Shown here in pieces: positions 17,950 through 28,266 of a stretch of 64,000 nt of DNA. A program made the position numbers and the translations under genes. This DNA is from Mycolicibacillus parakoreensis. Its GTDB lineage: Bacteria > Actinomycetota > Actinomycetes > Mycobacteriales > Mycobacteriaceae. Each line of letters starts with the position of its first letter. Within the stretch, counting starts at the first letter, position 1. Under the pieces are notes generated by a model. It had not been told where the DNA came from and did no database searches. It saw nothing but the letters and a program-made list of their open reading frames with translations. The stretch spans positions 1,240,001-1,304,000 of the forward strand of contig NZ_CP092365.1 of the NCBI RefSeq assembly GCF_022370835.2, read 5' to 3'.

Positions 17950-19986
17950 ATGAGCTTCTACAACGCCTATCGGCACGGCTATGCGCGGGTGGCCGCCTGC
18001 ACGATCACCACCGCCCTGGGCGATCCGGAGGCCAACGCCGCGGCCGTGCTCACCGTGGCGCAGCGCTGCCACGACGACGGGGTGGCGCTGGCCGTCTTTC
18101 CCGAGTTGACCCTCTCGGGCTACTCCCTCGACGACATCACGCTGCAGGACACCCTGTTGGCGTCGGTCACCGCGGCGCTGGGGTCGGTGGTGGCCGGCTC
18201 GGCCGATCTGCTGTCGGTGCTGATCATCGGCGCTCCGTTGGCGCACCGCAACCGGGTGTACAACACTGCGGTGGTCATCCACCGCGGGGTGGTGCTCGGG
18301 GTGGTCCCCAAGTCCTATCTTCCGGCCTACCGCGAGTTCTACGAGCCCCGCCAGTTCGCCGCGGGCACCGGGGAGCACGGCACGATCCGCCTCGGCGACC
18401 GCGACGTGCCGTTCGGCACCGATTTGCTGTTCGGCGCGGTCGATCTGCCCGGTTTCGTGGTGCACGCCGAGATCTGTGAGGACATGTTCGTCCCGGTGCC
18501 GCCGAGTGCGCCCGCGGCGCTGGCGGGGGCCACCGTGCTGGCGAACCTGTCGTCGAGCCCGGTCACGATCGGGCGCGCCGAGGAACGCCGGTTGCTGGCC
18601 CGCTCCGCGTCGGCGCGGTGCCTGGCGGCCTATCTCTACGCCGCCGCCGGGGCGGGAGAGTCCAGCACCGACCTGGCCTGGGACGGCCAGACCGGCATTT
18701 TCGAGAACGGAGCGGTACTCGCCGAGAGCGAACGTTTCCCCGACGAGGCCCGGTGCAGCATCGCCGATATCGACCTGGGTTTGCTGCGCGCGGAACGCAT
18801 GCGGGTCAACACGTTCGACGACAACCGGATCCACCACAGCGTCGATCCGTTCCGGCGCATCGATTTTCGACTGCGTGCCCCCGAGGGTGACCTCGGGCTG
18901 CTCCGCACGGTGGAGCGGTTCCCGTTCGTTCCCGCCGATCCGGCTCGGCTCCAACAGGACTGTTACGAGGCCTACAACATCCAAGTCGCCGGCTTGGAGC
19001 AGCGCCTGCGGGCGCTCAACCACCCGAAAATCGTTCTGGGTGTCTCCGGCGGACTGGATTCGACACACGCGCTGATCGTGGCCGCCCGGGCGATGGACCG
19101 GGGCAACCGGCCCCGCAGCGACATCCTGGCGTTCACCATGCCGGGCTTCGCGACCTCGGCGCACACCAAGGACAACGCGCGCGCCCTGAGCGAGGCGCTG
19201 GGGGCGACGTTCGACGAGATCGACATCCGCGACAGCGCCCGCCTGATGCTGGCCGAGATGGGCCATCCGTTCGCTCGCGGGGAAGCGGTCTACGACGTCA
19301 CGTTCGAGAACGTGCAGGCGGGTCTGCGCACCGACTACCTGTTCCGCATCGCCAACCAGCGGGGCGGCATCGTCTTGGGCACCGGAGACCTCTCGGAGTT
19401 GGCGTTGGGTTGGTCCACCTACGGGGTGGGCGACCACATGTCCCACTACAACGTCAACGGCGGAGTGCCGAAAACCCTGATCCAGCACCTCATCCGTTGG
19501 GTGATCTCCTCGGGGCAGTTCCCGGCCGACGTCTCCCGGGTGCTGGCCTCGGTGTTGGACACCGAGATCAGTCCGGAACTGGTGCCCGCCGCCGACGAGC
19601 ACGCCGTGCAACGCAGCGAAGACACCGTCGGACCGTACGCGCTGCAAGATTTTTCGCTGTTCTACGCGCTGCGCCACGGATTCGGTCCGGCCAAGATCGC
19701 GTTTCTGGCCTGGCACGCGTGGCGGGCCGTCGACGCGGGACGCTGGCCGCCCGGCTACCCCGAGACCGACCGGCACGCCTACACGCTGGCCGAGATCCGG
19801 CACTGGCTGACGGTGTTCGTGCGCCGGTTCTATGCGTTCAGCCAGTTCAAGCGCTCCGCGCTGCCCAACGGCCCCAAGGTGTCCGCCGGAGGCTCGCTGT
19901 CCCCGCGCGGGGACTGGCGGGCGCCCTCGGACCTGTCGGCACGGATCTGGCTGGACGCGATCGATCGGGAGATCCCCGAGGAGTGA
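17950..19986 (+). CDS. nadE: Glutamine-dependent NAD synthetase
   Basis: Last step of NAD synthesis: amidation of deamido-NAD with ammonia from glutamine. At 678 residues it has the long two-domain architecture of mycobacterial NadE. The N-terminal nitrilase-type glutaminase has the triad E52 (FPELTLSGYS), K121 (VVPKSYLPAY) and C176 (EICEDM). The C-terminal synthetase has the P-loop GVSGGLDSTHAL. ATG 17950 follows GGAG by 3 nt and matches the M. tuberculosis N-terminus (M-FY-AY-HG) better than the longer frame from 17908. Confidence 0.97.
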   Translation: MSFYNAYRHGYARVAACTITTALGDPEANAAAVLTVAQRCHDDGVALAVFPELTLSGYSLDDITLQDTLLASVTAALGSVVAGSADLLSVLIIGAPLAHRNRVYNTAVVIHRGVVLGVVPKSYLPAYREFYEPRQFAAGTGEHGTIRLGDRDVPFGTDLLFGAVDLPGFVVHAEICEDMFVPVPPSAPAALAGATVLANLSSSPVTIGRAEERRLLARSASARCLAAYLYAAAGAGESSTDLAWDGQTGIFENGAVLAESERFPDEARCSIADIDLGLLRAERMRVNTFDDNRIHHSVDPFRRIDFRLRAPEGDLGLLRTVERFPFVPADPARLQQDCYEAYNIQVAGLEQRLRALNHPKIVLGVSGGLDSTHALIVAARAMDRGNRPRSDILAFTMPGFATSAHTKDNARALSEALGATFDEIDIRDSARLMLAEMGHPFARGEAVYDVTFENVQAGLRTDYLFRIANQRGGIVLGTGDLSELALGWSTYGVGDHMSHYNVNGGVPKTLIQHLIRWVISSGQFPADVSRVLASVLDTEISPELVPAADEHAVQRSEDTVGPYALQDFSLFYALRHGFGPAKIAFLAWHAWRAVDAGRWPPGYPETDRHAYTLAEIRHWLTVFVRRFYAFSQFKRSALPNGPKVSAGGSLSPRGDWRAPSDLSARIWLDAIDREIPEE

Positions 19987-20005
19987 CGGCGCGGAGCAGC
20001 GGCGG

Positions 20006-20896
20006 TCAGCGGCGAACGCCCGCCACGGCCGCGGCGTCCTCGCCGGCCAGCACCCGGTCGACGGCGGCCGCCGACGGGGCACACCCGCCCGCCCCGGGCA
20101 CCAGGGTGGCCAGCGCCCCGGCGGCGCAGGCCCGGCGCAGCGCCGGTTCGGCCCCGCGGCTCCACCCGGCGGCCAACACCCCGGCGAACACGTCGCCGGC
20201 CCCGGCGGTGTCGAGCGCGGTGACCCTCGGCGCCGGCACCGACAGGGTGGCCCCGCCGCCGCGGTAGCGTGCCCCGGCCGCGCCTGCGGTGACGACCCGG
20301 TGGGCCACCGGCCAGCGCCAGCGGTCCGCTTCGGTCTCGTTGACCACCACCACGTCGACGCGGTCGGCCAGCTGCGCCAGCCCGTCGCACCCGCCGTCGA
20401 GCGGGGAGGCGTTGAGGATCACCGCGGCGCCGGACGCGCGAGCCTGGTCGGCGGCGGCGACCGCGGTGGCCACCGGGGTCTCCAACTGCATCAACAGCAC
20501 CGTGCAGTCGGCGACAGCGGCGCCCATCGCCGCGGTCGGGACCACCCGCTCGTTGGCGCCGGGGGCGACCACGATCGCGTTCTGCCCGGTCGCCTCCACC
20601 AGCACCACCGCGGTTCCGCTGGGACCGGCCGTCGTGGTCAGTGCGGCGACGTCGACGTCGTGGTCGCGCAGGTGCGCCCGCAGCAGCGGACCGGCGGCGT
20701 CGTCGCCGACGGCGCCGACGAAGCGCACGCGGGCGCCGGCGCGGGCGGCGGCCACCGCCTGGTTGCCGCCCTTGCCGCCCGGGGTGTGCCGGGCCGCGGT
20801 GGCCAGCACGGTCTCACCGGGCGCGGGCAACCGGCGCACCGACAGCACGGTGTCGAGGTTGAGGCTGCCCACCACGCAGACCCGGCTCGCCGCCAT
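20006..20896 (-). CDS. rbsK: PfkB-family carbohydrate kinase, ribokinase-like
   Basis: Phosphorylates a sugar, probably ribose, with ATP. The 296 residues show both PfkB signatures: the N-terminal [18 protein letters not shown] and the C-terminal [16 protein letters not shown] with the catalytic Asp. [19 protein letters not shown] is the usual ribokinase start. Minus-strand TAACCT (20908-20903) lies 6 nt before ATG 20896, so the gene is probably leaderless and the GTG at 20899 is not used. It resembles Rv2436 of M. tuberculosis, which also lies between nadE and proA. Confidence 0.88.
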   Translation of the reverse strand: MAASRVCVVGSLNLDTVLSVRRLPAPGETVLATAARHTPGGKGGNQAVAAARAGARVRFVGAVGDDAAGPLLRAHLRDHDVDVAALTTTAGPSGTAVVLVEATGQNAIVVAPGANERVVPTAAMGAAVADCTVLLMQLETPVATAVAAADQARASGAAVILNASPLDGGCDGLAQLADRVDVVVVNETEADRWRWPVAHRVVTAGAAGARYRGGGATLSVPAPRVTALDTAGAGDVFAGVLAAGWSRGAEPALRRACAAGALATLVPGAGGCAPSAAAVDRVLAGEDAAAVAGVRR

Positions 20897-20902
20897 CACC
20901 CG

Positions 20903-21018
20903 AGGTTAGAACACGGCGGCGTGGCTCGTGTGTCCCACGACGCGGTCCCGGCGGCGCCCCGGCACCGCGGACCCTCGGGCACTCCGCACGCCGGTCACCG
21001 GCACTGGCCCGATACCCT
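20903..21018. promoter_or_regulatory. Divergent leaderless promoters of rbsK and proA
   Basis: The rbsK -10 is TAACCT on the minus strand at 20908-20903. The proA -10 is TACCCT at 21013-21018, 6 nt before ATG 21025. Neither start codon has a ribosome binding site, consistent with leaderless initiation of both genes. Confidence 0.6.
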
Positions 21019-21024
21019 AGAGCA

Positions 21025-22305
21025 ATGAGTTCGCAAGTGTCGCCCACCGCCGGCACGGCTCCGCACCGGGACCCGGACCTGCGCCAACAGGTCCACGACG
21101 CGGCCCGACGGGCCCGGGTGGGCGCCCGGGTGCTGGCGTCGCTGCCGACGGCGGTCAAAGACCGCGCGTTGCACGCCGCGGCCGCGGCCATCGAAACCCA
21201 CAGTGAGAAGATCCTGGCCGCCAACGCCGAGGACGTCGAGGCCGCCCGCGCCGCCGGCACCCCGGAGGCGATCATCGACCGGCTGGCGCTGAACCCGCAG
21301 CGCGTCGACGGCATCGCCGCCGGGCTGCGCCAGGTGGCCGGGCTGCCCGACCCGGTCGGGCAGGTGCTGCGCGGCTACACCCTGCCCAACGGGTTGATGC
21401 TGCGCCAGCAGCGGGTACCGCTCGGGGTGGTCGGCATGGTCTACGAGGGCCGGCCCAACGTCACCGTCGACGCGTTCGGGCTGACCCTCAAATCCGGTAA
21501 CGCCGCTCTGCTGCGCGGCAGCTCCTCGGCGGCGAAATCCAACCAGGCGCTGGTCGACGTGCTGCGGGAGGCGCTGATCGCCGAGGATCTGCCGGCCGAC
21601 GCGGTGCAGCTGCTCGACAGCGCCGATCGGGTCAGCGTCACCCACCTGATTCAGGCCCGCGGGCTGGTCGACGTGGTGATCCCGCGCGGCGGCGCCGGGC
21701 TGATCGAGGCGGTGGTGCGCGACGCGCAGGTGCCCACGATCGAGACCGGGGTGGGCAACTGTCATGTCTACATCCACGAAACCGCCGACGTGGATCTGGC
21801 CGAGCGCATCCTGATGAACTCCAAGACCCGCCGGCCCAGCGTCTGCAACGCGGCCGAATCGGTGCTGGTCGACGCCGCGATCGCCGAGTGGGCCGTGCCG
21901 CGGCTGGTGGAGGCGCTCACCGACGCCGGGGTACGGGTGCACGGGGCGGACCGCGAGGTCGGCGACGAGCAGCTGCGCGCCGAATTCCTGTCGCTGGATA
22001 TCGCGCTGAAGGTCGTCGACGGTATCGACGCGGCCATCACCCACGTCAACGAGTACGGCACCGGGCACACCGAGGCGATCGTCACCACCGACATGGCGGC
22101 GGCGCACCGGTTCACCGAGCAGGTCGACGCGGCAGCGGTGATGGTCAACGCCTCGACGGCGTTCACCGACGGGGAGCAGTTCGGGTTCGGCGCCGAGATC
22201 GGGATCTCCACCCAGAAACTGCACGCCCGCGGGCCGATGGGGCTGCCGGAGCTGACGTCCACCAAATGGATCGTGTGGGGTGAGGGCCACACCCGTCCGG
22301 CCTGA
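21025..22305 (+). CDS. proA: Gamma-glutamyl phosphate reductase
   Basis: Second step of proline synthesis: NADPH reduction of gamma-glutamyl phosphate. The 426 residues are an aldehyde dehydrogenase-fold enzyme with the catalytic C274 in [13 protein letters not shown] and characteristic [20 protein letters not shown] and [23 protein letters not shown] 21025 is predicted to be leaderless. It is followed closely by a moxR-VWA pair. Proline synthesis is split between proB (11.6 kb) and this gene. Confidence 0.97.
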   Translation: MSSQVSPTAGTAPHRDPDLRQQVHDAARRARVGARVLASLPTAVKDRALHAAAAAIETHSEKILAANAEDVEAARAAGTPEAIIDRLALNPQRVDGIAAGLRQVAGLPDPVGQVLRGYTLPNGLMLRQQRVPLGVVGMVYEGRPNVTVDAFGLTLKSGNAALLRGSSSAAKSNQALVDVLREALIAEDLPADAVQLLDSADRVSVTHLIQARGLVDVVIPRGGAGLIEAVVRDAQVPTIETGVGNCHVYIHETADVDLAERILMNSKTRRPSVCNAAESVLVDAAIAEWAVPRLVEALTDAGVRVHGADREVGDEQLRAEFLSLDIALKVVDGIDAAITHVNEYGTGHTEAIVTTDMAAAHRFTEQVDAAAVMVNASTAFTDGEQFGFGAEIGISTQKLHARGPMGLPELTSTKWIVWGEGHTRPA

Positions 22306-22326
22306 TCGCATGAGGAGCCTGCCATC

Positions 22327-23202
22327 GTGAGCCTGCCCGCCCGCCCGGCGGCACTGTTCGCCGACATCGACGACGTCGCCACCCGACTGGCCGAGACCGG
22401 GTATCTGCCCGACACCGCCACCGCCACCGCGGTCTACCTCGCCGATCGACTTGGCAAGCCGCTGTTGGTGGAGGGACCGGCCGGGGTCGGTAAAACCGAG
22501 CTGGCCCGCGCGGTGGCCCAGGCCACCGGATCGGGGCTGGTGCGGCTGCAGTGCTACGAGGGGGTCGATGAGGCCCGAGCGTTGTATGAGTGGAACCACG
22601 CCAAACAGATCCTGCGTATCCAGACCGAGTCCGGCGACTGGGACGCCACCAAATCCGACGTGTTCTCCGAGGAGTTCCTGCTGTCGCGGCCGCTGCTGAC
22701 CGCGATCCGGCGCACCGAGCCGACGGTGCTGCTCATCGATGAGACCGACAAGGCCGACATCGAGATCGAGGGCCTGCTGTTGGAGGTGCTCTCCGACTTC
22801 GCGGTCACCGTGCCCGAGCTGGGCACCATCACCGCCGAGCGGGCGCCGTTCGTGGTGTTGACCTCCAATGCCACCCGCGAACTCTCCGAGGCGCTCAAAC
22901 GGCGCTGTCTGTTTCTGCACATCGATTTCCCCGACCCCGACCTGGAGCGACGCATCCTGCTGTCGCGGGTACCGGATCTGCCCGAGCATCTGGCCACCGA
23001 ACTGGTGCGCATCATCGGGGTGCTGCGCGGCATGCAGCTGAAGAAGCTGCCGTCGGTCGCCGAGACCATCGACTGGGGACGCACGGTGCTCGCGCTGGGG
23101 CTCGACACGATCGACGACGCGATGATCGCCGCGACCCTGGGCGTGGTGCTCAAACACCAATCCGACCAGGTCCGCGCCGCCGGCGAACTGCACCTGAATT
23201 GA
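22327..23202 (+). CDS. MoxR-family AAA+ ATPase
   Basis: 291-residue AAA+ ATPase of the MoxR class, thought to act as a chaperone with a VWA-domain partner. Walker A is GPAGVGKTELA, Walker B is LLIDETDKAD, sensor 1 is LTSNATREL and the sensor/arginine-finger region is LKRRCLFLHIDFPD. GTG 22327 has GAGGAG about 10 nt upstream. It is 6 bp from a VWA gene on the same strand; this pairing is the usual MoxR genetic arrangement and corresponds to Rv2426c-Rv2425c. The client protein or metallocentre is unknown. Confidence 0.92.
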   Translation: MSLPARPAALFADIDDVATRLAETGYLPDTATATAVYLADRLGKPLLVEGPAGVGKTELARAVAQATGSGLVRLQCYEGVDEARALYEWNHAKQILRIQTESGDWDATKSDVFSEEFLLSRPLLTAIRRTEPTVLLIDETDKADIEIEGLLLEVLSDFAVTVPELGTITAERAPFVVLTSNATRELSEALKRRCLFLHIDFPDPDLERRILLSRVPDLPEHLATELVRIIGVLRGMQLKKLPSVAETIDWGRTVLALGLDTIDDAMIAATLGVVLKHQSDQVRAAGELHLN

Positions 23203-23208
23203 GCTGAG

Positions 23209-24657
23209 ATGGTCTCCCGCCGCACCCGGCCCCCGCAACCGCTGGCCCCGCACGGGATCCCGGGCCACCTGGTGGGGTTCGTCTGCGCGCTGCGCGAGCA
23301 CGGGATCGCCGTCGGACCGTCGGAGACCGTCGACGCCGGGCAGGTGCTCACCGTGCTCGGTCTGGGTGATCGGGAGGTGCTGCGCGAGGGTCTGGCGTGT
23401 GCGGTGCTGCGCCGGCCCGACCACCGCGGCACCTACGACGCGCTGTTCGACCTGTGGTTCCCCGCCGCGCTCGGCGGGCGCACCGTCGTCGGCCCGGGCG
23501 AGACCGACGACCCCACCGGCGTCGGGATCGTCCCGCTCGAGGACGCCGAGGAGATGCGGGCGATGCTGGCCGATCTGCTGGCCGCCCACGAGGACCTGTC
23601 GGATCTCGATGAGCGGCTGGTGGCGATGATCGCCCAGATCGTGCAGGCCTACGGGCGCTACACCTCCAGCCGCGGCCCGTCGTACTCGTCGTACCAGGCG
23701 CTCAAGGCGATGGCGCTCGACGAACTCGAGGGCCGGTTGCTGGCGGGGCTGCTCGCCCCCTACGGCGAGGACCCCACCCCCACCCAGGAGCAGATCGCCA
23801 AGGCGGTGGCCGCCGACCGCATCACCCGCCTGCGCACCCTGGTGGAGCAGGAGACCAAACGCCGCACCGCCGAACAGCTCGGCCGCGACCACGTGCAGAT
23901 GTACGGCATCCCGCAGCTCGCCGAGAACGTCGAGTTCCTGCGCGCCTCCGGCGATCAGCTCACCCGGATGCGCCGCGTGGTGGCGCCGCTGGCCCGCACC
24001 CTGGCCACCCGGTTGGCGGCTCGCCGCCGCCGCGCCCGGGCCGGGGCGATCGACCTGCGCAAGACACTGCGCAAATCGATGTCGACCGGCGGGGTGCCCA
24101 TCGACGTGGTGTTGCGCAAACCCCGCCCGGCGCGCCCGGAACTGGTGGTGCTCTGCGACGTGTCCGGGTCGGTGGCCGGGTTCAGTCACTTCACCCTGCT
24201 GCTGGTGCACGCGCTGCGCCAGCAGTTCTCCCGCGTGCGGGTCTTCGCGTTCATCGACACCACCGACGAGGTCACCCACCTGTTCGGCCCGGACGCCGAC
24301 CTGGCGGTCGCCATCCAGCGGGTCACCCGCGAGGCCGGGGTGTACACCGTCGACGGGCACTCCGATTACGGGCATGCGCTGACCTCGTTCGCCGAGAATT
24401 TCCCGCACGTGCTGTCGCCGCGCAGCGCGCTGCTGGTGCTCGGCGACGGCCGCAACAACTACCGTGACCCCGCCCTCGGCGTGCTCGCCCACCTGGTCAG
24501 CGCCAGCCGCCACGCGCACTGGCTCAACCCCGAACCCAAACACCTGTGGGGCAGCGGCGACTCGGTCGCGCCGCGCTACGAAGAGCTCATCGCCATGCAC
24601 GAATGCCGGTCGGCCAAACAACTGGCGGCCGTGATCGATCAGCTGCTACCGGTCTGA
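23209..24657 (+). CDS. VWA domain protein, CoxE/MoxR-partner type
   Basis: 482 residues. The N-terminal ~300 residues are helical and charged; the C-terminal VWA domain (~300-480) has the metal-ion-dependent adhesion motif DVSGSVAGFS (DxSxS). GHSDYGHALTSFAEN and LVLGDGRNNY are conserved in CoxE-type proteins. It follows the MoxR ATPase by 6 bp and is surely co-expressed. The pair probably acts together on assembly of another complex; no client is indicated by the neighbours. Confidence 0.9.
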   Translation: MVSRRTRPPQPLAPHGIPGHLVGFVCALREHGIAVGPSETVDAGQVLTVLGLGDREVLREGLACAVLRRPDHRGTYDALFDLWFPAALGGRTVVGPGETDDPTGVGIVPLEDAEEMRAMLADLLAAHEDLSDLDERLVAMIAQIVQAYGRYTSSRGPSYSSYQALKAMALDELEGRLLAGLLAPYGEDPTPTQEQIAKAVAADRITRLRTLVEQETKRRTAEQLGRDHVQMYGIPQLAENVEFLRASGDQLTRMRRVVAPLARTLATRLAARRRRARAGAIDLRKTLRKSMSTGGVPIDVVLRKPRPARPELVVLCDVSGSVAGFSHFTLLLVHALRQQFSRVRVFAFIDTTDEVTHLFGPDADLAVAIQRVTREAGVYTVDGHSDYGHALTSFAENFPHVLSPRSALLVLGDGRNNYRDPALGVLAHLVSASRHAHWLNPEPKHLWGSGDSVAPRYEELIAMHECRSAKQLAAVIDQLLPV

Positions 24658-24730
24658 GCGGCTCACGTAGGCTGGCCGGCATCCGTGAAACGGGCGGCCA
24701 GATCTGCCGCTCGCGACCCAGGGGGCACCT

Positions 24731-25783
24731 GTGACGACCATCGACCCGCAGGCCCCGGTGCTGGTCACCGGCGCCAGCGGCTACATCGCCAGCTGGATCG
24801 TGCGCTACCTGCTCGAGGACGGCCACCGGGTGCGCGCCACCGTCCGAGACCCGGACAAACCGCGCGGCCTGGAGCACCTGCACGCGCTCGACCGCGCCCA
24901 CCCGGGGCAGCTGACCCTGCACCGCGCCGACCTGCTGGAGCCGGGGAGCTTCACCGCGGCGATGGACGGCTGCCAACTGGTCGTCCACACCGCCTCCCCG
25001 TTCCTGCTGGGCGCGATCCGCGACCCGCAGCGCCAGCTGGTGCGTCCCGCGTTGGAGGGCACCCGCAACGTGCTGGCCGGTGTGAACGACACCGCATCGG
25101 TGGACCGGGTGGTGTTGACCAGCAGCGTGGTCGCGATCTACGGCGACAACGCCGACATGGCCGGCAAGGACTGCTTCACCGAAGCGGACTGGAACACCAC
25201 CAGCAGCCTCGACCACCAGCCCTATCCCTACTCCAAGACGGTGGCCGAACGCGAGGCCCGGGCGATTCAGGAGGCGCAGGACCGCTGGGACCTGGTCACC
25301 ATCCACCCGTCGCTGGTGTTGGGTCCGGCACTGACGACCGTCAGCGCGTCGGGCAGCATGACCACGATGCGCCACTTCGTGGACCTGTCGATGGCGGCGG
25401 GGGCGCCGGCGCTGCAGATGGGCGTGGTCGACGTGCGCGACGTGGCGCGCGCCCACATCGCGGCGGGCTTCACCCCGACTGCGCACGGGCGCTACGTGGT
25501 CAACTCCGAGATCGTCAGCATGCTCGACCTGGCCACGATGCTGCGGCACCGGTTCGGCCGCCGGATCGGGTTCCCCACCCGGGAGTTGCCCAAATTCCTG
25601 GTCAAGCTGGCCGCGCCGGCCGCGGGTCTGACCCGCCGCTACGTTGACCGCAACGTGGGCTGGCCGCTGTGTCTGGACAGTGCCCGGGCGCGCACCGAAC
25701 TGGGGGTCGAGTTCCGGGCGGTGCAGGAGTCGGTCGTCGAGCACTTCCAACAGATGATCGACGACGGGTTGGCGCGGCGCTGA
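24731..25783 (+). CDS. NAD(P)-dependent epimerase/reductase (extended SDR, dihydroflavonol reductase-like)
   Basis: 350 residues, extended short-chain dehydrogenase. The N-terminal Rossmann motif is LVTGASGYIASWI, and the catalytic Tyr/Lys pair is in YPYSKTVAE preceded by LTSSVVAIYG. This subfamily reduces carbonyls on small molecules or cinnamoyl-type substrates; the natural substrate is unknown. GTG 24731 has only a weak ribosome binding site (GGGGGC); TAGGCT at 24668-24673 is a plausible -10 giving a leader of about 50 nt. It appears to be a single gene between the VWA gene and nadD. Confidence 0.85.
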   Translation: MTTIDPQAPVLVTGASGYIASWIVRYLLEDGHRVRATVRDPDKPRGLEHLHALDRAHPGQLTLHRADLLEPGSFTAAMDGCQLVVHTASPFLLGAIRDPQRQLVRPALEGTRNVLAGVNDTASVDRVVLTSSVVAIYGDNADMAGKDCFTEADWNTTSSLDHQPYPYSKTVAEREARAIQEAQDRWDLVTIHPSLVLGPALTTVSASGSMTTMRHFVDLSMAAGAPALQMGVVDVRDVARAHIAAGFTPTAHGRYVVNSEIVSMLDLATMLRHRFGRRIGFPTRELPKFLVKLAAPAAGLTRRYVDRNVGWPLCLDSARARTELGVEFRAVQESVVEHFQQMIDDGLARR

Positions 25784-25823
25784 GGGCGAGACCCGCAGCG
25801 GGTCCGCGCGGGCGTGACTCCAG

Positions 25824-25829
25824 TAAGCT
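25824..25829 (+). promoter_or_regulatory. nadD -10 box, leaderless
   Basis: TAAGCT is followed by 8 nt and GTG 25838, the spacing of a leaderless transcript. This decides the nadD start over the upstream in-frame codon at 25814, which would place MTPVSWPT before the conserved N-terminus. Confidence 0.6.
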
Positions 25830-25837
25830 GGCCAACC

Positions 25838-26476
25838 GTGCAGACGCGACGTCGGTTGGGGGTGATGGGCGGCACCTTCGACCCCATCCACCACGGCCAC
25901 CTGGTCGCCGCCAGCGAGGTGGCCGACCGGTTCGCCCTCGATGAGGTGCTGTTCGTCCCCACCGGTCAACCCTGGCAGAAAAGCCGGCACGTCACCGCCG
26001 CCGAGGACCGTTACCTGATGACGGTGATCGCCACCGCCTCCAACCCCCGTTTCTCGGTCAGCCGCGTCGACATCGACCGCCAGGGCCCCACCTACACCAA
26101 GGACACCCTGCACGACCTGCACGCCGCCAACCCCGATGCCGAGCTGTACTTCATCACCGGCGCCGACGCGTTGGCGTCGATCCTGTCGTGGCAGGACTGG
26201 GAGGCGCTGTTCGCGGTGGCTCGGTTCGTCGGGGTCAGCCGCCCCGGCTACGACCTCAACGGTGATCACCTCGGCGAGGTGTTGACCACGCTGCCCGCCG
26301 ATGCGCTGACCCTGATCGAAGTGCCGGCCCTGGCGATCTCGTCCACCGACTGCCGGCGCCGCGCCGCCGGCGACCGCCCGATCTGGTATCTGGTGCCCGA
26401 CGGTGTGGTCCAATACGTCGCCAAGCGCCGGCTCTACAGTGACCACACCGACCACGCCGAGGGGGTGCGCCGATGA
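25838..26476 (+). CDS. nadD: Nicotinate-nucleotide adenylyltransferase
   Basis: Adenylates nicotinate mononucleotide to deamido-NAD, the substrate of NadE. The 212 residues carry the nucleotidyltransferase signature [15 protein letters not shown] and the C-terminal ISSTDCRRR (ISST) motif. The start GTG 25838 is predicted to be leaderless. Its stop overlaps the rsfS ATG by 4 nt. It starts the coupled run nadD-rsfS-gpgP-octT-degV, as in M. tuberculosis Rv2421c-Rv2417c. Confidence 0.96.
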   Translation: MQTRRRLGVMGGTFDPIHHGHLVAASEVADRFALDEVLFVPTGQPWQKSRHVTAAEDRYLMTVIATASNPRFSVSRVDIDRQGPTYTKDTLHDLHAANPDAELYFITGADALASILSWQDWEALFAVARFVGVSRPGYDLNGDHLGEVLTTLPADALTLIEVPALAISSTDCRRRAAGDRPIWYLVPDGVVQYVAKRRLYSDHTDHAEGVRR

Positions 26477-26862
26477 CCGCCACCGCGGAGGCAATGGCGT
26501 TGGCGCGGACCGCGGCCGAGGCCGCGGCCGGCAAACTCGCCGACGACGTCGTCATCATCGACGTCTCCGGGCAGTTGGTCATCACCGACTGCTTCGTGCT
26601 CGCCTCGGCCGCCAACGAACGCCAAGTCGGTGCGATCGTCGACGAGGTCGAGGAGAAGATGCGCCGTGCCGGCGCGAAACCGGCCCGACGGGAAGGCACC
26701 CGCGAGGGACGCTGGATCCTGCTGGACTACGTCGATGTCGTGGTCCATATCCAGCACCGCGACGAACGGGAGTTCTACGCGCTCGACCGGCTGTGGCGGG
26801 ACTGCCCGATGACGCGCATCGACACCGGCGCGCCGGGCGCGGCCCCGGAGGACACGCCGTGA
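26473..26862 (+). CDS. rsfS: Ribosome silencing factor RsfS
   Basis: 129-residue member of the RsfS/YbeB/Iojap family, which binds uL14 and blocks 30S-50S joining when nutrients are low. Diagnostic text is [20 protein letters not shown] and [14 protein letters not shown]. It overlaps nadD by 4 nt upstream and gpgP by 4 nt downstream. The linkage of nadD and rsfS is very widespread in bacteria. Confidence 0.95.
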   Translation: MTATAEAMALARTAAEAAAGKLADDVVIIDVSGQLVITDCFVLASAANERQVGAIVDEVEEKMRRAGAKPARREGTREGRWILLDYVDVVVHIQHRDEREFYALDRLWRDCPMTRIDTGAPGAAPEDTP

Positions 26863-27521
26863 GGGTGCGCCGGCTGATGATGCTGCGGCACGGCCAGACC
26901 GAGTTCAACGCCGGCAGCCGGATGCAGGGCCAACTCGACACCGAGCTGAGTGAGCTCGGCCGCGCCCAGGCGGTGGCCGCCGCCGACGTGCTCGCCAAAC
27001 GCCGGCCGCTGCTGATCGTCTCCTCGGATCTGCGCCGCGCCTACGACACCGCGGTCACCCTCGCCGAGCAGGCCGGGCTGGCGGTGCGCGTCGACGCCCG
27101 GTTGCGCGAGACCCACCTGGGGGACTGGCAGGGGCTCAGCCACACCGAGGTGGATACCCGCGCGCCGGGCGCGCGCCGGGCCTGGCGCGACGACGCCACC
27201 TGGGCCCCGCACGGCGGGGAGTCCCGCATCGATGTCGCCGAACGGAGCCTGCCGCTGATCGAGGAGCTGCTCGCCGAGCAGACCCAATGGGGTTCCGACG
27301 ATCCGGACCGCCCGGTGGTGCTGGTCGCCCACGGCGGGCTGATCGCGGCGCTGACCGCGGCTCTGCTGCAGCTCCCGGTCGCCAACTGGCCGGCCCTCGG
27401 CGGGCTCGCCAACGCCAGCTGGGTTCAGCTCAGCGGGCATCGCCTCGACGACGACGCGCCGATCGGGTGGCGCCTCGACGTCTGGAACGCCTCGGCGCAG
27501 GTGGCCAACGATGTCCTCTGA
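26859..27521 (+). CDS. gpgP: Glucosyl-3-phosphoglycerate phosphatase
   Basis: Histidine phosphatase superfamily enzyme that dephosphorylates glucosyl-3-phosphoglycerate to glucosylglycerate, the second step of methylglucose lipopolysaccharide (MGLP) synthesis. It has 220 residues; the phosphoacceptor His is in [10 protein letters not shown], followed by [21 protein letters not shown] and the second His in LVAHGGL. GTG 26859 overlaps the rsfS stop. The sequence is very close in my recall to Rv2419c, including the C-terminal [12 protein letters not shown]. The following octT gene supports the MGLP assignment. Confidence 0.92.
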   Translation: MRVRRLMMLRHGQTEFNAGSRMQGQLDTELSELGRAQAVAAADVLAKRRPLLIVSSDLRRAYDTAVTLAEQAGLAVRVDARLRETHLGDWQGLSHTEVDTRAPGARRAWRDDATWAPHGGESRIDVAERSLPLIEELLAEQTQWGSDDPDRPVVLVAHGGLIAALTAALLQLPVANWPALGGLANASWVQLSGHRLDDDAPIGWRLDVWNASAQVANDVL

Positions 27522-28266
27522 GACCGTCCGGCGCCCGACGCTGCTCGTCTTCGCCGACTCGCTGTCCTACTACGGGCCCAGCGGCGGTCTGCCCGCCGAC
27601 GATCGGCGCATCTGGCCGAACCTGGTGGCCGACCACCTGGGCTGGGAGGTGGATCTGATCGGCCGGATCGGCTGGACCAGCCGCGACGTCTGGTGGGCGG
27701 CGACCCAGGACCCGCGGGCGTGGGCGGCGCTGCCGCGCGCCGGGGCGGTGATCTTCGCGACCAGCGGGATGGACTCGTTGCCCTCGGTGCTGCCGACCGC
27801 GCTGCGGGAACTCATCCGGTACGTGCGTCCCCCGTGGCTGCGCCGGTGGGCCCGCGACGGATACGGCTGGGTGCAGCCGCGACTGTCGCCGGTCGCCCGC
27901 GCCGCCCTGCCCCCGCACCTGACCGTGGACTACCTCGAGCAGACCCGTGGGGCACTGGATTTCAACCGCCCGGGCATCCCGATCGTGGCGTCGTTGCCGT
28001 CGGTGCACATCGCCGACACCTACGGACGCGCCCACCACGGCCGCGAAGCCACCGCAGCGGCGATCACCGAATGGGCGAGCTCGCACCGGATTCCCCTGGT
28101 CGATCTGAAGGCCGCCGTGGGGGAGCACATCATGGCCGGCCGCGGCAACCCCGACGGCATCCACTGGAATTTCGACGGCCACCAGGCGGTGGCCGAGCTG
28201 ATGCTCAAGGCGCTCGCCCAAGCCGGCGTGACCGGCGCACCCCCGGATCGTGAGCCGCGTTCGTGA
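27511..28266 (+). CDS. octT: Diglucosylglycerate octanoyltransferase, SGNH hydrolase fold
   Basis: Transfers octanoate to the glucosylglycerate-type primer of MGLP. The 251 residues begin with the GDSL-like nucleophile segment [15 protein letters not shown] and end with a catalytic Asp/His block in [13 protein letters not shown]. It overlaps gpgP by 11 bp and degV by 4 bp. The function follows that reported for the M. tuberculosis Rv2418c protein, which is in the same position; the sequence itself proves only an SGNH-type acyl enzyme. Confidence 0.88.
   Translation: MSSETVRRPTLLVFADSLSYYGPSGGLPADDRRIWPNLVADHLGWEVDLIGRIGWTSRDVWWAATQDPRAWAALPRAGAVIFATSGMDSLPSVLPTALRELIRYVRPPWLRRWARDGYGWVQPRLSPVARAALPPHLTVDYLEQTRGALDFNRPGIPIVASLPSVHIADTYGRAHHGREATAAAITEWASSHRIPLVDLKAAVGEHIMAGRGNPDGIHWNFDGHQAVAELMLKALAQAGVTGAPPDREPRS

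Noticed and set aside
17830..20082. 750-codon minus-strand frame opposite nadE
   Set aside because: Antisense to nadE, whose active-site residues are all in place; no domain in the minus frame.
20995..24621. A 1208-codon open frame on the minus strand
   Set aside because: It runs antisense through proA, moxR and the VWA gene; its product is His/Gln/Arg/Gly-rich without domains. High GC third positions keep the opposite frame free of stops.
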